This document shows, in pieces, positions 6,679 through 7,020 of a DNA stretch of 7,020 nt. Both the position numbers and the translations under genes were made by a program. Under the pieces are notes generated by a model. It made no database searches and was not told where the DNA came from. It saw only the letters and a program-made list of their open reading frames with translations. The stretch comes from an uncultured Chitinophagaceae bacterium (GTDB taxonomy: Bacteria > Bacteroidota > Bacteroidia > Chitinophagales > Chitinophagaceae), in assembly GCA_946479005.1 (NCBI GenBank), contig CAMLEM010000087.1, positions 1 through 7,020 on the forward strand, read 5' to 3'. Position 1 is the first letter of the stretch, and every line of letters starts with the position of its first letter.

Positions 6679-7020
<342 letters not shown>

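Overview
The window reads as a piece of a Bacteroidota chromosome. Three observations support this. The start codons lack Shine-Dalgarno sequences. Exact matches to the Bacteroidota -7 promoter element TAnnTTTG stand in front of three genes. The gene families (a secreted TPR-CHAT protein, a LYS1-like dehydrogenase and a MacB/FtsX-type permease) look like their Bacteroidota versions. The genus cannot be told from the sequence. The content is mostly core chromosome; I found no transposase, integrase, CRISPR array, rRNA or tRNA.

Layout. Positions 1-2033 (minus) hold the first 677 codons of a secreted TPR protein that is entering its CHAT peptidase domain when the window ends. A 102-base divergent intergenic region (2034-2135) carries one candidate -7 promoter element per strand. 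Positions 2136-3352 (plus) encode a saccharopine dehydrogenase/LYS1-like oxidoreductase whose reading frame is broken near 2505-2538 by an extremely GC-rich tract. A convergent intergenic region (3353-3474) holds a large interrupted inverted repeat. Positions 3475-6510 (minus) form a tight three-gene operon read in the order ABC transporter permease, tsaD, trmN6. Positions 6511-6678 separate that operon from prfC and contain an unusual inverted repeat built from 7-bp units. prfC (peptide chain release factor 3) starts at 6679 and runs off the right end.

How the genes relate. tsaD and trmN6 overlap by one base, and both encode enzymes that modify adenosine 37 next to the tRNA anticodon. With prfC across the divergent region, the right half leans towards translation. 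The permease, LYS1-like and CHAT genes have no obvious metabolic link to that theme. The most notable items are the GC-rich tract that breaks the LYS1-like gene and the heptamer-built inverted repeat before prfC. Nothing here makes a strong case for a new multi-gene system.
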